The notes beneath the pieces were generated by a model, which saw only the letters and a program-made list of their open reading frames with translations, ran no database searches and was not told the origin of the DNA. From Elusimicrobiota bacterium (GTDB lineage Bacteria > Elusimicrobiota > Elusimicrobia > JACQJN01), in the NCBI GenBank assembly GCA_016205085.1, contig JACQJN010000246.1, positions 1 to 15,178 on the forward strand: a DNA stretch of 15,178 nucleotides. Direction: 5' to 3'. The position numbers were made by a program, and so were the translations under genes. Of this stretch, positions 6,514 through 13,678 are shown in pieces; the stretch's first letter is position 1; the number at the start of each line of letters is the position of its first letter.

Positions 6514-9500
6514 TCACTGGAACAGCGCTTCCACCGTAGGCTTCAAGGACTTATCCAGCCCAGTAGCCTTGTTCGCATATTCTTTCGCTTTTTCCATCTT
6601 CTTAAGTTTCAAGGCAGCCCTAACCAGATTCATCCATACTCCAGGATCCACTCCGTCGTTGGCCACCGCTTTCAGATATTGAGACTCCGCCTCTAAAAAG
6701 TTGCCCTTGAGATATGAGAGATTTCCCATATTATTCAATGCCGTCGAATCTTCCGGCCTTGACTCAAGAAGTTTCCTAAATTCCGCCTCCGCTTTCTCTA
6801 TTTCGTTGGCCTGTACATACAAAAGCCCCAACTCGGTGCGTGTCTCGGCATCTTTGGGATCCTTCTCCAAAACGGATTGGTGCTGTTGTTTGAGAAATTC
6901 ATATCTTTGCTTCACCAAGGCCTGGATGGTGGGAGTGTACAACCCCTGCACCCCCTCCTTGTTGGGAGCAGCTGCCTCCCACTGGGAAAAAGGAATTGTA
7001 ACTGGCTCATATTCAGCCCAAGCTTTTCGAGTATCCAGGATCTTTACCTTCTTGTCTTCAGACATCTCCTGATAAGAATGAAGGGCCTGCCGCCAGGATT
7101 CCTCCCAGGATTTCCCCACCAAAGTCGCCTCGATAGGAATCCAATAGGTGCCCTCATGCAAAATAAGCTTCTCCGCCGGCAATCCCACATCCAGGGGATC
7201 ATCCAGCTCTGTGTCGAACATAAGAGCCAAATGGCCCGGATAATCTAAAAGTGCCGTTCGAACCGTGGCCGCCTCCAACATCGAAGCCAAAACAGTCACC
7301 AGATCGTCACAGTCGCCGCTTTTCCGCTTTAAAGTTTCCCTGGGAATCTGGACGAAATCCACCGGATAGGTTGCATCCTGAGACAGCTTCTCATAGGGAT
7401 TATTGGGGTCCGGTAAAAAGGCCATCCCAAAACTTCCCACCGCTGCCCATAATTTCATGGCAATGCGCAAATTTTTGTCCAAAGCCTCCTCCCCAGCAAC
7501 CGGCTTGATTCCTTCCAGCAGAGTTGCCCGGACAAAATCCAGAATGGGAGGATCTTTGGGAGTGATATAGTTGGCCACCCTATCGGGAATATCCCAAGCG
7601 ATGGCGTTCCGGGAGTACAGCTTAAGTGGCTGATTCAGAGAAATCACCTGCGGCTTACCCTGTTCATAATAATGGATGGCAAACTCAGCCTGGACGGGGG
7701 TGTCCTCACTCACCTCCAATATGCGGTTGTTGAAAGTGGCCTGAAGGGGAATCTCCACCGTCTCCTTGACGGCCACCTCTTTGAGCAGCACGTCATAAGG
7801 ATAATCCATAAACTCCTTGAAGGCGAAACTCACCTTCACGTTCTTAAACGGGGTGTCGGTATTGTTCACCAGAAGGATCCTGCCCACAGGATGCCTCAGG
7901 TAATATTTGTAATTGCCGGAGAATACATTTCCCATCTCTATCTTGGCAATCTGTAAAGGCGGGCGGTTAAAACTTCCGGCCACGGAAACAGCCACCTCCG
8001 CAGAGAAAGGACCCAATTCTCCCGTCTTGGCCTCGGAAGCCACGCGGTAATAGAAAGTGGTATAGGCAGGCAGATCCGATTCCTTAAACCCAGGAGAGGA
8101 AACTTGCCCCACGACAGCATACGGCCCCGCCGCTTGGCTGGAGCGAGCCAGGATATAGCGCGAAATCCAGGGGCCCTGAACGCTTTCCCACTGGATCTCG
8201 ACAGCTCCTTCGACACTGGAGCCCGCGATTTTTGACGGCGGAGGCAGGATGGGTCGGATGGAGTAAGAACTCACTCTCCCCTGCCCCGGATCGCTGACCA
8301 AAAGCATGCTGTCATTGACCGCCAGCGAAGCAGGTTCCGCTAAATTTTTGGGGCCTTGTCCTCGCGAGAAAAAACTTCCAGCCCATTTCCCCTCTCGATC
8401 AAAAACCATCACCCTCCCATTGGCGGCATCCAAAACATAAAGATACTGATAGCCGTCAAAAGAAAAAGTCGCGGGATCCGGAACCAACCCCGGACCCGCA
8501 CCGGGCACCTCCCAGGAAGACACCAATCCTCCGGAAGGTTCACATTTAAAAACACGTTTTAGCTTTCGATCCAGAACATACACGAACTTCATGGGATCCC
8601 AAGCCACCGCCACAGGTTCCTCCAATTGATAAGAACCCAAAGAAGGGCCGAATCCGAAAAGATAGACCCCCTCGGCGCTAAAGGCTTGAATGCGCCGGTT
8701 GCCCGTATCCGCGATATAAACATTGTCTTTGTCACTGATGGTCAACCCATGCGGATTTTTTACCACACCCTCTTTCTTCTTGCTGGGGAAAAACCCGGAA
8801 GCGGCGCCGAAACCGGACTTCACCTGCCCGGCGGCGTCAAAGTTCTGAATACGGCCGTTGTCCGTATCCGATACGAACAAGCCCAAATTAGAAGACCACG
8901 CCAAACCCTGAGGGTCATGAATCTGTCCTGGCTCTTTTCCTTTTTTGCCCCATTTGCTCTCAAGCCCTCCTTTAAAATTCACATAGCCGATTTGAGAATC
9001 CTTCTTTAAAAACGCATAGAATCCATCCTTGGCAACAGCAAGTGTTCCGGTGTCCAGAGGCCAAAATTTATCCGGCCCTTGAATGTAAATCCGCGCGCTG
9101 GAATCAGGAGAAAGCGGGCGGACCTTCAAGTGGTTCTCCACAGAAAAAGAATGCAGGCGGCGATTGCCCGTATCAGAAATCCAGAGGTTTCCAGTGGGAT
9201 CTATCCCTATCCCCCGCGGTTTTTTAAGTTGTCCCGATCCGCTCCCCGCCGTTCCAAAAGCCCCCACGGAATTCCCATCGAGATTTATTTCTCGGACCTT
9301 GCCCGCCTTTGAATCCAGAACATAAATAAAACCATACCGATCCACCACGAAATCAGTTCCGGCGGCCGGGTGGCCCACAATAAATTTCCCGGAAGGATCG
9401 AACTTTAGAATGAGCCCCGAAGCCTCATCCAATACATAAATGAAATCGGAAGGATCCACGGCGATATGGGTGGGATCTTTGAATTGCCCCTTTTCCTTTC

Positions 9501-9990
9501 CCTTTTGACCGAACCCGAACAAAAATATGCCGTCCATGGTAAAAACCTGAACCCGGCTATTGCCGGAATCCAACACCAAAAGGCGCTTGCCATCCGCTCC
9601 CACCGCCACAGACTTAGGATGGGAGAGCTGTCCCGGATGGGAACCCTTCTCACCAAAAGCATAAAGAAATTTGCCATCAGCATCTAAAACCTGTATGCGG
9701 GAGTTGTCGGTATCCGCCACATACACATTCCCGTCCCTTCCCAATGCCAATCCGCCGGGAGAGGAAAAATCTCCTGATTTAGAAAGCTTTTCCGCTTTGT
9801 CCAGGATGCACAACTTGGAATCGTCCCCGTCCAATACATACAATCTCTCGCCATCCGAGGCTGCCGCCACCGGCTCTTTGAGTTCCGGGAAGGAAACGGT
9901 CTTTAAAAGATGGACCGCATCGTAGGCATAAAGTTGCCGTGATCCAAAAATGAAAACGGCAAAGAGCAAACCCTTCAGTGTCTCCTTCAA
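6514..9990 (-). CDS. Probable separate product: exported NHL-repeat / FN3 / transglutaminase-like / TPR protein
   Basis: This is the downstream part of the gatB frame, listed separately because it looks like its own exported protein. From TTG 9990 (codon 481 of the long frame) it would begin MKETLKGLLFAVFIFGSRQ and then LYA, a textbook signal peptide cleaved after LYA. Numbering by the long frame: residues 515-1055 hold twelve NHL-type repeats (for example VYVADTDNSRIQVLDADGKF, LWISDTGNRRL, VYIADTGNRRIQAF), enough for two six-bladed propellers. Residues 1060-1152 are an FN3-like domain (SRYILARSSQAAGPY, FYYRVAS). Residues 1155-1265 look Ig-like. Then comes a transglutaminase-like fold with SGDCDDLVTVLASMLEA (C1374), GHLALMFD (H1400) and WIPIEAT (E1434 where Asp is usual). 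Two to three TPRs occupy about 1525-1625 (AETRTELGLLYVQANEIEKA). Likely an envelope scaffold or peptide/isopeptide-acting enzyme; substrate unknown. TTG 9990 has no good ribosome binding site; ATG 10038 is another candidate start. Confidence 0.5.
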   Translation of the reverse strand: MKETLKGLLFAVFIFGSRQLYAYDAVHLLKTVSFPELKEPVAAASDGERLYVLDGDDSKLCILDKAEKLSKSGDFSSPGGLALGRDGNVYVADTDNSRIQVLDADGKFLYAFGEKGSHPGQLSHPKSVAVGADGKRLLVLDSGNSRVQVFTMDGIFLFGFGQKGKEKGQFKDPTHIAVDPSDFIYVLDEASGLILKFDPSGKFIVGHPAAGTDFVVDRYGFIYVLDSKAGKVREINLDGNSVGAFGTAGSGSGQLKKPRGIGIDPTGNLWISDTGNRRLHSFSVENHLKVRPLSPDSSARIYIQGPDKFWPLDTGTLAVAKDGFYAFLKKDSQIGYVNFKGGLESKWGKKGKEPGQIHDPQGLAWSSNLGLFVSDTDNGRIQNFDAAGQVKSGFGAASGFFPSKKKEGVVKNPHGLTISDKDNVYIADTGNRRIQAFSAEGVYLFGFGPSLGSYQLEEPVAVAWDPMKFVYVLDRKLKRVFKCEPSGGLVSSWEVPGAGPGLVPDPATFSFDGYQYLYVLDAANGRVMVFDREGKWAGSFFSRGQGPKNLAEPASLAVNDSMLLVSDPGQGRVSSYSIRPILPPPSKIAGSSVEGAVEIQWESVQGPWISRYILARSSQAAGPYAVVGQVSSPGFKESDLPAYTTFYYRVASEAKTGELGPFSAEVAVSVAGSFNRPPLQIAKIEMGNVFSGNYKYYLRHPVGRILLVNNTDTPFKNVKVSFAFKEFMDYPYDVLLKEVAVKETVEIPLQATFNNRILEVSEDTPVQAEFAIHYYEQGKPQVISLNQPLKLYSRNAIAWDIPDRVANYITPKDPPILDFVRATLLEGIKPVAGEEALDKNLRIAMKLWAAVGSFGMAFLPDPNNPYEKLSQDATYPVDFVQIPRETLKRKSGDCDDLVTVLASMLEAATVRTALLDYPGHLALMFDTELDDPLDVGLPAEKLILHEGTYWIPIEATLVGKSWEESWRQALHSYQEMSEDKKVKILDTRKAWAEYEPVTIPFSQWEAAAPNKEGVQGLYTPTIQALVKQRYEFLKQQHQSVLEKDPKDAETRTELGLLYVQANEIEKAEAEFRKLLESRPEDSTALNNMGNLSYLKGNFLEAESQYLKAVANDGVDPGVWMNLVRAALKLKKMEKAKEYANKATGLDKSLKPTVEALFQ

Positions 9991-11430
9991 AATCTTATTA
10001 ACCAAGCCCGGATTGGCCTTTCCCTTAGATTTCTTCATAACCACCCCCACCAAAACACCGATCGCTCTTTCGTTCCCACGACGAAAATCCTCCACCGCTT
10101 TTTTATTTTCGGCTATCGCGGACTCCACCCACTCCTTGACCGCCTTGTCATCCGACACCTGAGACAATCCCTCTTCCTTGACTATGTCCAAAGGATTCTT
10201 TCCGGTGTCGAATACCTTATCAAATACACTTTTGGCTGTCCCCGTAGATATTTGACCAGATGCGGTTATGCTGCCCAGTTCAACCAATTTATCCGGAGTC
10301 ACCAGAGATTCTCCGATGCTCTTGCCGGATTCTTTTAGTTTAGCTAAATGCTGATTGGTTTCGAAATTTGCGATAACCTTGACTACCGTGAAAACGGGCG
10401 TTGGTGAATCTTTGGGTATTTTTTCAATCGAATCTTGAAAATGTTTAACCAACTCCTTATCCGAAGTGAGGACCCCCGCATCATAATCAGACAGCCCATA
10501 CTCTTTAACAAGTTTCTCTCTCCTTCGGCGGGGCAACTCCGGAATGGCTTGCTCAAGTCTTTCTACCCAGGCAGGATCCGCTTCTAAAGGCACCAAATCC
10601 GGTTCAGGAAAATAGCGGTAATCATGCGCCTCCTCTTTGGAACGCATCGTGGAGGTTTTACCCTCTTTCTCATTCCAAAGCCTCGTCTCCTGAACAATCC
10701 GCCCTCCTGAAGAAAGCACTTCCGCCTGCCGTTTTATTTCGTACTCCAACGCCTCTTTGACCGCTTTAAAGGAGTTTAGATTTTTTACTTCCGCCTTTAT
10801 CCCAAATTTTTTCTCCCCTTTCTCCCGGAGAGAGATGTTGGCATCGCACCGCATCTCTCCCTTTTCCATATCGCAATTGGAAACTCCGATATATTGCAGG
10901 ATCGATTTTAATTCCGTCAGATAATGGTATGCCTGCTGGGAGGTTTGGATATCGGGCTCCGAAACAATCTCAATCAACGGAGCTCCGCACCGATTGAAAT
11001 CCACTAAAGAATAATCCAACTCTTTGTTGCCTATGGCGTGCAGAAGCTTACCGGCATCCTCCTCCAGGTGAATTCTGTGGATGCCGATTTTTGCGCCGTC
11101 CGGAATCTCCAAAACTCCGTTCTCCGAAAAAGGCTCTTCGTATTGCGAGATTTGGTAGTTTTTAGGCAGATCCGGATAAAAGTAGTTCTTCCGGGCGAAA
11201 ATAGAAACAGGCCGAATTTTGCAATCTAAAGCCAGTGCCGCCTTAAACCCCAACTCGACTGCCTTCTTATTCAACACCGGCAAGACACCGGGCTGGCCCG
11301 TACAGACCGGACAGATATTGGTATTAGGAGGGACCTCAAATCCTTTGGAGGGACACCCGCAGAATAGCTTGCTCCGCGTCGCCAGTTGAACATGCACTTC
11401 CAACCCAATGACGGGTTCCAACTCTTTCAT
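6514..11430 (-). CDS. gatB: GatB (Asp/Glu-tRNA amidotransferase subunit B) read through into an NHL-FN3-transglutaminase-TPR protein
   Basis: One open frame of 1638 codons holds two proteins that normally exist apart. Residues 1 to about 485 are a complete GatB: IGLEVHVQL (8-16), a CxC/CxxC zinc knuckle (C24, C26, C40, C43), YFYPDLPKNYQISQYEEP, DFNRCGAPLIEIVSEPD, and the C-terminal YqeY-like domain ending NPGLVNKILKETL. GatB forms the kinase/tRNA-binding half of GatCAB, which amidates misacylated Glu-tRNA(Gln) or Asp-tRNA(Asn) in the cytoplasm. Known GatB proteins are about 475-480 residues and stop here. Instead the frame continues into a signal-peptide-like stretch and about 1150 residues of extracytoplasmic domains (see the entry at 6514-9990). 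The ATG at 11430 overlaps the Nudix stop as ATGA, showing coupled translation within gatC-gatA-Nudix-gatB. Whether the fused product is really made, or the join reflects a lost stop or an indel, cannot be settled from one sequence. Confidence 0.85.
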   Translation of the reverse strand: MKELEPVIGLEVHVQLATRSKLFCGCPSKGFEVPPNTNICPVCTGQPGVLPVLNKKAVELGFKAALALDCKIRPVSIFARKNYFYPDLPKNYQISQYEEPFSENGVLEIPDGAKIGIHRIHLEEDAGKLLHAIGNKELDYSLVDFNRCGAPLIEIVSEPDIQTSQQAYHYLTELKSILQYIGVSNCDMEKGEMRCDANISLREKGEKKFGIKAEVKNLNSFKAVKEALEYEIKRQAEVLSSGGRIVQETRLWNEKEGKTSTMRSKEEAHDYRYFPEPDLVPLEADPAWVERLEQAIPELPRRRREKLVKEYGLSDYDAGVLTSDKELVKHFQDSIEKIPKDSPTPVFTVVKVIANFETNQHLAKLKESGKSIGESLVTPDKLVELGSITASGQISTGTAKSVFDKVFDTGKNPLDIVKEEGLSQVSDDKAVKEWVESAIAENKKAVEDFRRGNERAIGVLVGVVMKKSKGKANPGLVNKILKETLKGLLFAVFIFGSRQLYAYDAVHLLKTVSFPELKEPVAAASDGERLYVLDGDDSKLCILDKAEKLSKSGDFSSPGGLALGRDGNVYVADTDNSRIQVLDADGKFLYAFGEKGSHPGQLSHPKSVAVGADGKRLLVLDSGNSRVQVFTMDGIFLFGFGQKGKEKGQFKDPTHIAVDPSDFIYVLDEASGLILKFDPSGKFIVGHPAAGTDFVVDRYGFIYVLDSKAGKVREINLDGNSVGAFGTAGSGSGQLKKPRGIGIDPTGNLWISDTGNRRLHSFSVENHLKVRPLSPDSSARIYIQGPDKFWPLDTGTLAVAKDGFYAFLKKDSQIGYVNFKGGLESKWGKKGKEPGQIHDPQGLAWSSNLGLFVSDTDNGRIQNFDAAGQVKSGFGAASGFFPSKKKEGVVKNPHGLTISDKDNVYIADTGNRRIQAFSAEGVYLFGFGPSLGSYQLEEPVAVAWDPMKFVYVLDRKLKRVFKCEPSGGLVSSWEVPGAGPGLVPDPATFSFDGYQYLYVLDAANGRVMVFDREGKWAGSFFSRGQGPKNLAEPASLAVNDSMLLVSDPGQGRVSSYSIRPILPPPSKIAGSSVEGAVEIQWESVQGPWISRYILARSSQAAGPYAVVGQVSSPGFKESDLPAYTTFYYRVASEAKTGELGPFSAEVAVSVAGSFNRPPLQIAKIEMGNVFSGNYKYYLRHPVGRILLVNNTDTPFKNVKVSFAFKEFMDYPYDVLLKEVAVKETVEIPLQATFNNRILEVSEDTPVQAEFAIHYYEQGKPQVISLNQPLKLYSRNAIAWDIPDRVANYITPKDPPILDFVRATLLEGIKPVAGEEALDKNLRIAMKLWAAVGSFGMAFLPDPNNPYEKLSQDATYPVDFVQIPRETLKRKSGDCDDLVTVLASMLEAATVRTALLDYPGHLALMFDTELDDPLDVGLPAEKLILHEGTYWIPIEATLVGKSWEESWRQALHSYQEMSEDKKVKILDTRKAWAEYEPVTIPFSQWEAAAPNKEGVQGLYTPTIQALVKQRYEFLKQQHQSVLEKDPKDAETRTELGLLYVQANEIEKAEAEFRKLLESRPEDSTALNNMGNLSYLKGNFLEAESQYLKAVANDGVDPGVWMNLVRAALKLKKMEKAKEYANKATGLDKSLKPTVEALFQ
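9975..9992 (-). other. gatB / secreted-protein junction with nearby out-of-frame stops
   Basis: At the end of the GatB-like sequence the minus strand reads ATTTTGAAGGAGACACTGA. The frame in use passes ATT-TTG-AAG-GAG-ACA-CTG. The +1 frame has TGA at 9989-9987 and again at 9977-9975. If the four-T run (9992-9989) had one T less, gatB would end at NKI-stop and the next gene would start on TTG of a TTGA overlap, the same layout as the ATGA overlap between the Nudix gene and gatB. Confidence 0.5.
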
Positions 11431-11915
11431 GTTCCGCCCGCCAATTTTATGACTTCCCTGAGCAATTGATGATCGCTGGGGTACTGCAACATCTGTTCCG
11501 CTTTTCTAAAAGAAACCCAGCGGACCCCGAATATCTCGGAAACATCCGGCCGTCCCACCCTTCTGCCGGGCTCCATCCAGAACCACTGCACCTTCTTCTG
11601 AACGGTCTCCTCCCCACGTCTAAAAAAATAGCGCGCCACGAAAAGAGATTTGAGAATACGGCAGCGATATCCCGTCTCTTCCTCCACTTCCCTTAAAGCG
11701 GTGTCGCGAGAAGTTTCCCCCTCCTCCAGATGCCCCTTGGGGAATGTCCAGACCTTCTGACCTTTAAGATTTTTGACGTTCACCACCAAAACTTTTCCAT
11801 CCTGACTGACAACCCCTCCACAAGAAAACTCCTTCTTGAGTTGAGAGTTGCCTGCCTGTCCGGTAGGCAGGCGAGTCGCGAGTTGCGAGTTTTCAAGACT
11901 TTTGTTTTTACTCAT
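11427..11915 (-). CDS. Nudix hydrolase, (di)nucleoside polyphosphate type, with repeat-encoded N-terminus
   Basis: A 162-residue Nudix protein that hydrolyses a nucleoside diphosphate linked to another moiety. The full Nudix box G-x5-E-x7-REUxEExGU runs from G61 to Y83 (GHLEEGETSRDTAL then REVEEETGY), with metal-binding E76, E79 and E80. It is preceded by KVWTFPKGH, a pattern common in diadenosine tetraphosphate hydrolases (MutT/NudF-like 'bis(5'-nucleosyl)-tetraphosphatase' group), so Ap4A is a fair guess but unproven. The fold begins at about KKEFSCGGVV (27-36). The first 26 residues, including ATRLPTGQAGNSQL, are mostly translated from a heptad repeat with a central palindrome and are unlikely to be functional. 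The ATG at 11915 has AGGAG nine bases upstream, supplied by the repeat. No in-frame start lies between it and the fold. The gene sits between gatA and gatB and overlaps gatB by four bases (ATGA). Confidence 0.9.
   Translation of the reverse strand: MSKNKSLENSQLATRLPTGQAGNSQLKKEFSCGGVVSQDGKVLVVNVKNLKGQKVWTFPKGHLEEGETSRDTALREVEEETGYRCRILKSLFVARYFFRRGEETVQKKVQWFWMEPGRRVGRPDVSEIFGVRWVSFRKAEQMLQYPSDHQLLREVIKLAGGT
11838..11893. repeat. Heptanucleotide repeats GAGTYNN flanking a palindrome, inside the Nudix gene
   Basis: On the plus strand, heptads GAGTTGA (11838-11844) and GAGTTGC (11845-11851) stand before, and GAGTCGC, GAGTTGC and GAGTTTT (11873-11893) after, a 21-base palindromic insert at 11852-11872. 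The block is in frame with the Nudix gene and encodes its unusual N-terminus. Confidence 0.75.
11850..11872. repeat. Perfect 8-bp inverted repeat with 7-base centre (LPTGQAG palindrome)
   Basis: GCCTGCCT (11850-11857) and AGGCAGGC (11865-11872) are exact reverse complements around GTCCGGT. Translated on the minus strand it gives RLPTGQAG. It could fold as a stable hairpin in the Nudix mRNA. The sequence resembles short palindromes dispersed through genomes of uncultivated bacteria, as far as I recall. Confidence 0.8.
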
Positions 11916-11937
11916 AACTCTTAACTCCTAACTCGGA
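11910..11937. repeat. Tandem heptads ACTCNNA at the gatA-Nudix boundary
   Basis: Plus strand ACTCATA, ACTCTTA, ACTCCTA, ACTCGGA run head to tail. On the minus strand this reads GAGTTAG-GAGTTAA-GAGTTAT-GAGT. It covers the last codon and stop of gatA (TAG at 11930-11928), the ribosome binding site (AGGAG, ending nine bases before ATG 11915) and the first codons of the Nudix gene. Its orientation is opposite to the heptads at 11838-11893, so the two blocks could pair. Confidence 0.75.
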
Positions 11938-13391
11938 ACCGCCATTGGGGGCCAGGGATGTTCTTTTTCAAACGCAGCCGCAGCTTTCAATAACGTCTCC
12001 TCTTCGAAAGGCCGGGCTAAAAGCTGCAACCCCACAGGCAACCCGGAAGCGGTCTGGCCACAAGGGATCGAGATCCCCGCGATACCGGCCAGGTTGCAGG
12101 GTATGGTAAATATATCCGAAAGATACATCTGCATGGGATTGGAAACCTTCTCCCCCAGCTTGAAAGCCGCCGTAGGAGAAGTGGGAGATAAAATAATATC
12201 CACCTCTTTAAATGCTTGATCAAAATCCTGTTTAATCAATGTTCTCACCCTCTGGGCCTTGCCATAGTAAGCGTCATAGTAGCCGGAACTCAACGCATAA
12301 GTCCCCAGCATGATCCTACGTTTCACCTCCGAGCCAAACCCCTGGCCACGCGTTTTCTCATAGACATCCAGAAGGCCGGTCCCATCCCCTCGGGTACTCA
12401 ATCCATATCGGATGCCATCGTAACGGGCCAAATTCGCCGAGGCCTCGCTCGGCGCGATGATGTAATAGGTGGAAACAGCGTATCGGGTGTGGGGAAGAGA
12501 AACTTCTCTGATCGTCACATTTAAACTTTTAAACACAGAAATAGCTTCCTCAATTTTTCGACCCACCTCCTTATCCAGCCCCTCTATGAAATACTCCTTG
12601 GGAACCCCCATCCGCAAATTTTTCAAATTCCCATCCAATCCCTTCACATAATCCTTAGATTGTACCTGAACTGAAGTAGAATCAGCAGGGTCATACCCTG
12701 CGATCACAGAAAGCAGCAGGGCGTTATCCCGGACATCGCGGGAAAAAGGCCCTATCTGATCCAAACTGGAAGCAAAGGCTACCAAACCATACCGGGAGAC
12801 AAGACCATAGGTGGGCTTTAATCCCACCACCCCGCACAGGGCCGCAGGCTGACGGATAGATCCTCCCGTGTCGGAGCCCAAAGCCAGAGGAGCCATGCCG
12901 GCTGAAACAGCCGCAGCGGAACCTCCGCTGGACCCCCCCGGCACACGCTCTAAGTCCCAGGGATTGCGAGTAGGAAAAAAGGAGGAATTTTCCGTAGAAG
13001 AGCCCATGGCAAACTCATCCATATTCGTTTTGCCGATAAACACGGCGTCTTCGGCCTTAAGTTTTTGGATTACGGTAGCATCATAAGGAGAAATAAAATT
13101 TTTCAGAATCTTCGAACCACAAGTGGTCTCGGTCCCCTGGATGGTGATGAGATCCTTGATGGCGATAGGCACACCCGCCAGTTTCCCCAAAGGTTTCTTC
13201 TGAGCCACCTTCCCATCCACCTGCCGGGCCTGATTTAAAACCGCTTCCTCAAATACCCGCAGGAAGGCCTTGACCTTCCCATCCACTCCCTTTACCCGGG
13301 CCAGGCAGCTCTCCACTACTTCCTGGGCCTTGAATTTTTTGGCCTTTATCCCTTCCACAATCTCAGAAGCGGATAATTCAAACAATTCCAT
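11928..13391 (-). CDS. gatA: Asp-tRNA(Asn)/Glu-tRNA(Gln) amidotransferase subunit A
   Basis: A 487-residue amidase-signature protein, the glutaminase of GatCAB. It frees ammonia from glutamine and passes it to GatB for amidation of Glu-tRNA(Gln) or Asp-tRNA(Asn). The Ser-cisSer-Lys triad is complete: K79 in PIAIKDLIT, S154 in PGGSSGGSAAA, and S178 in GSDTGGSIRQPAA. This numbering starts at ATG 13391 and, from memory, equals that of the S. aureus enzyme, supporting this start over the GTG one codon upstream (13394). Further hallmarks are GVVGLKPTYGLVSRYGLVA, DQIGPFSRDVRD, and the C-terminal FTIPCNLAGIAGISIPCG. ATG overlaps the gatC stop as TGATG. The stop codon lies inside a heptad repeat. The expected partner gatB is one gene downstream, beyond the Nudix gene. 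Confidence 0.97.
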   Translation of the reverse strand: MELFELSASEIVEGIKAKKFKAQEVVESCLARVKGVDGKVKAFLRVFEEAVLNQARQVDGKVAQKKPLGKLAGVPIAIKDLITIQGTETTCGSKILKNFISPYDATVIQKLKAEDAVFIGKTNMDEFAMGSSTENSSFFPTRNPWDLERVPGGSSGGSAAAVSAGMAPLALGSDTGGSIRQPAALCGVVGLKPTYGLVSRYGLVAFASSLDQIGPFSRDVRDNALLLSVIAGYDPADSTSVQVQSKDYVKGLDGNLKNLRMGVPKEYFIEGLDKEVGRKIEEAISVFKSLNVTIREVSLPHTRYAVSTYYIIAPSEASANLARYDGIRYGLSTRGDGTGLLDVYEKTRGQGFGSEVKRRIMLGTYALSSGYYDAYYGKAQRVRTLIKQDFDQAFKEVDIILSPTSPTAAFKLGEKVSNPMQMYLSDIFTIPCNLAGIAGISIPCGQTASGLPVGLQLLARPFEEETLLKAAAAFEKEHPWPPMAVPS

Positions 13392-13678
13392 CACTCAATC
13401 ACCTTTTTGACCTTGAACAAATCCAACTCCCTGGCCGGCGCATTTTTTAGAATGGCCTCCCTGCCCTCAAACGGCACTACCACATCCTCCCGTAAAACAC
13501 TCTTTAAACCCAGCACATGGGAAGTGGGAGGAACTTTAGAGGTATCCAGCTTTTTCAATTCTTCCATGGAACTCAAAATCACTTTGAGTTGCTGCGCCAG
13601 CTTTTCTTTCTCTCCCGTTTCCAGAGCCAGTCTCGCCAGCCTCGCCACATGCTCTACTTCCTTAATTGTTATTTCCAT
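13391..13678 (-). CDS. gatC: Asp-tRNA(Asn)/Glu-tRNA(Gln) amidotransferase subunit C
   Basis: A 95-residue GatC, the small subunit that wraps around GatA and stabilises the GatAB complex. Typical features are ITIKEVEHVARLARLALE (3-20), a second helix EKLAQQLKVILSSMEEL, then LDTSKVPPTSHVL, LREDVV near residue 68, and the closing ILKNAPARELDLFKVKKVIE region, in which the N-A-P segment is characteristic. Length is normal. ATG 13678 shares one base with the helicase stop (TGATG) and the stop shares one base with gatA ATG, so three genes are translationally chained. Confidence 0.95.
   Translation of the reverse strand: MEITIKEVEHVARLARLALETGEKEKLAQQLKVILSSMEELKKLDTSKVPPTSHVLGLKSVLREDVVVPFEGREAILKNAPARELDLFKVKKVIE

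Noticed and set aside
11838..11937. CRISPR-like array
   Set aside because: Units are 7 bases with no spacers of constant length and no cas genes nearby; it is a short tandem repeat with a palindrome.
12922..12960. Frameshift or damage in gatA
   Set aside because: The full triad, normal length and uninterrupted conserved sequence show an intact gene.
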